Source: Clarkia xantiana subsp. parviflora (taxonomy: Eukaryota > Streptophyta > Magnoliopsida > Myrtales > Onagraceae). Taken from it: a stretch of DNA of 64,000 nt. The stretch is taken from the NCBI GenBank assembly GCA_036873135.1, contig JAPTYO010000015.1, positions 5,726,839 through 5,790,838 of the forward strand, written 5' to 3'. The translations under genes were made by a program, and so were the position numbers. The notes under the pieces were generated by a model. The model was not told the DNA's origin. It saw only the letters and a program-made list of their open reading frames with translations, and did no database searches. Shown piece by piece: positions 62,149 to 64,000 of this stretch (the first letter of the stretch is position 1; the number at the start of each line of letters is the position of its first letter).

Positions 62149-64000
62149 ATGACGAACAGTAGGGTGTCCAGGCCCCAACACCCACCCGGGGGCAATGGGC
62201 GGAGAAGAGAACCCATACCTCCAGGGAGGCGGCCTGACCCTGGGAAGCAGCCAATGCATCCAGAACCCCAAGAAATACCACAACCTCCTCAGCAACAGAA
62301 CAATCAGGAGGGAGGACCTTCACGCCCAGCTGGGGCTGAATCCTCCACAGCCTCCACCCCCCGGGCAAGAAGGCCACAGAGAGAAGGAAGACAACAGGGA
62401 ATGCCTTCTCACAACACGGCACCCCCTGAGGGATACTATTATGAAGAGCAACCCCAAGGGTACCCGTATGGGATGCCAGCACAGAGAGGTGGCAACCGCG
62501 CCCACACAGCATATGCAAGGCAGGCATACACCCAAGGGACTTATACTGAAGCTCATGAGGAGGAGCAGATCCCGGCAGAAGAGCACTACCCGCACCCTCA
62601 AGCAGGGCAGCGAGAGGAGCAAAGAAGATATTACCAGGAGCCACCCCCAGAGGGAAGGCAACAATTCGTGCCTCCTAGGCAACAGCAGAACAACAGGGCT
62701 TACACCCCGTTTGGGGAGGAGAGACAAGCAAGACCTCCAAGAAGGCAGGACTTCTATGAAGCACCCCAGCAGGCGTATCAAGAGTACACCTACAGTCCAT
62801 ACCAGCAGGGACAAGGGAACCCAGTAAGCCCAGTCTACAACTACAATGGATATCAGAGGGATTATACTCCGGCACAGGTAGTGATCACCCCGGAGGAGAT
62901 AGAAGCCATGATAACCCGGAAATTGAATGACTCAAAGAAACCCAGCTTGCATTGTCTAAGTGACAAGACGAACCACCCTTTCACAAAGGAACTGGAGATG
63001 AACAGGGTGCCAGACTCCCTGCACACTGTGCAAATTGCAAAGTACAACGGGAAGGGAGACCCCCTAGAGCATATCCAACAGCATGAGGCCTCTCTATTCG
63101 GGAGGACAACTGATGAAAGATACAAGGCACTCCTTTTCCCAAACACCCTATCAGGGGTGGCCTCACATTGGTTCTTCAGCCTGCCCTCTGAGAGCATCCA
63201 CTCATGGGAGCAGCTAAAAGCTAAGTTTCTGCAGAGATACCTAGGGGAGAGGAAACTCCTCAAGGGAACAGGCTCTATTGATGACGTAAAACAAGAATAC
63301 GATGAAACCCTGGCCAGCTACTACACTAGGTTCAACCAGAATATTGCAGACATCCAGGGAGACATTACTGAAGGGGAGATAATCCGAGCCTTTATCAGAA
63401 ACTTAGGTCGCTTTGGGTCAACATTGGCTGAAAAGATGGCCAAAAAGCCAGCAAGCACCTTGGAGGAGCTTGCAGGGAGAGTTAAAACGCATATTGACCT
63501 TGAGAGGCACAGGGCAAGCAAGAAGGCCAAAATCCAGGCAGCCAAGGAGGATAATCAAAGGCCAAACAAAGGCAAGCCACCCCAGGCACCACATCAAGCA
63601 AGGCAACAAGAGTGGCGTCCGCCGCAGCAGGCAAGACAACAAGAGTGGCGTCCGCCACAGCAAAGAAACCAAATGGGTGAACCCTTAAAGGCTAGAGAAA
63701 TCAATGTCATTAAGTTCATCCCACTGAACGCCACTCCAGCTACCGTACTTAGAGAGATGCGGAACCAAAAGCTATGGTCACCCCCTGCAAGGTGGAGAGC
63801 CCCAATGGTAGGAAATCACAAGGATAGATGGTGTGATAACCACGAGGCTTATGGTCGCGACACAAATGAATGCTTTAGCTTAAAGCTAAGCATAAACAAC
63901 ATCGTCCAGAGGGGAGAACTGAAGCAGTTCGTAGACCATGGGGGCAATAGTATGCAGCTGGGGCCACCACAGAAAGACAAGGGCAAGGAAAAGGTAGACT
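62149..64000 (+). CDS. Gy6 gag, open to the window edge
   Basis: The ATG at 62149 (MTNSRVSRPQHPPGGNGRR) opens a frame of 617 codons with no stop, continuing past the window. The N-terminal about 240 residues are rich in Pro, Gln, Arg and Tyr. The capsid core follows: LFPNTLSGVASHWFFSLPSE, FLQRYLGERKLLKG, SYYTRFNQNIADIQGDITEG, FIRNLGRFG. Then a basic linker contains a duplicated QARQQEWRPPQQ-type unit and a Cys/His motif CDNHEAYGRDTNEC, of the same CX3HX3GX-type spacing as the Gy2 gag. This is the intact counterpart of the broken Gy4 gag start. Protease and pol are expected to the right. It is the best candidate for an autonomous relative of Gy4. Confidence 0.92.
   Translation, partial: MTNSRVSRPQHPPGGNGRRREPIPPGRRPDPGKQPMHPEPQEIPQPPQQQNNQEGGPSRPAGAESSTASTPRARRPQREGRQQGMPSHNTAPPEGYYYEEQPQGYPYGMPAQRGGNRAHTAYARQAYTQGTYTEAHEEEQIPAEEHYPHPQAGQREEQRRYYQEPPPEGRQQFVPPRQQQNNRAYTPFGEERQARPPRRQDFYEAPQQAYQEYTYSPYQQGQGNPVSPVYNYNGYQRDYTPAQVVITPEEIEAMITRKLNDSKKPSLHCLSDKTNHPFTKELEMNRVPDSLHTVQIAKYNGKGDPLEHIQQHEASLFGRTTDERYKALLFPNTLSGVASHWFFSLPSESIHSWEQLKAKFLQRYLGERKLLKGTGSIDDVKQEYDETLASYYTRFNQNIADIQGDITEGEIIRAFIRNLGRFGSTLAEKMAKKPASTLEELAGRVKTHIDLERHRASKKAKIQAAKEDNQRPNKGKPPQAPHQARQQEWRPPQQARQQEWRPPQQRNQMGEPLKAREINVIKFIPLNATPATVLREMRNQKLWSPPARWRAPMVGNHKDRWCDNHEAYGRDTNECFSLKLSINNIVQRGELKQFVDHGGNSMQLGPPQKDKGKEKVD

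Larger units (their letters stand above)
61167..64000 (+). mobile_element. Gy6: Tat-type Ty3/gypsy element, 5' part
   Basis: 5' LTR 61167-62097, primer site TTGGCGCCGTCTGTAGG from 62099, then an open gag running off the window. Same LTR family as Gy1 and Gy4. The five bases to the left are tatgt (61162-61166); the partner copy is outside. Confidence 0.93.

Overview
The window is plant nuclear DNA made almost entirely of nested LTR retrotransposons. I see no host gene, tRNA, rRNA, DNA transposon or bacterial-type feature. An angiosperm source is indicated by Ty3/gypsy elements of Tat type (two RNase H domains plus an extra spliced ORF antisense to gag-pol), Ty1/copia elements primed by initiator tRNA-Met (TGGTATCAGAGCC), and nesting typical of large heterochromatic plant genomes. 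The species cannot be told from this sequence.

Layout, with working names (Gy = gypsy, Co = copia). Gy1 (1-3406, +) is the 3' part of a Tat-type element. It sits in the leader of Co1 (copia, +, pieces at 3407-3598, 15023-18920 and 57363-59820). Gy2 (3599-15022, -) is also in the Co1 leader, with target duplication CATGG. Co2 (copia, -, 18921-57362) is inserted in the Co1 reverse transcriptase-RNase H region (duplication CCATG). Co2 is itself split by Gy3 (22292-33222, +, duplication AACTT) and Gy4 (33599-53621, +, duplication GGACC). Gy4 contains Co3 (copia, +, 40204-51026, duplication CAATC), and Co3 contains Gy5 (41741-46807, -, duplication AACAC). The deepest nest is therefore five levels: Co1 > Co2 > Gy4 > Co3 > Gy5. 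To the right, the Co1 3' LTR is followed directly by a primer binding site and a 1.3 kb non-coding interior (Co4) ending at another LTR start. That start is cut by Gy6 (61167-64000, +), whose gag ORF is open to the window edge.

Coding state. Gy2 keeps a 1696-codon uninterrupted gag(part)-protease-RT-RNase H-aRNase H-integrase frame, but the start of its gag has several stops. Gy5 has lost protease-to-integrase and keeps gag, LTRs, primer site and polypurine tract. Co3 is the youngest-looking autonomous design: its LTRs differ at one base in 277, and its polyprotein is broken by the Gy5 insertion and one TGG-to-TGA codon. Gy3 and Gy4 are large non-autonomous elements with no pol, and they share interior sequence and minisatellites although most of their LTR sequence differs. 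Co1 and Co2 are old and full of stops and frameshifts.

The features most worth a second look are the antisense spliced ORF, an LTR module shared by otherwise different Tat LTRs, CCTAGG-centred palindrome arrays that vary in copy number, the non-TG/CA LTR ends of Co3, the internal deletion of Gy5, the gag mismatch between Co1 and Co2, and the shared LTR of Co1 and Co4.
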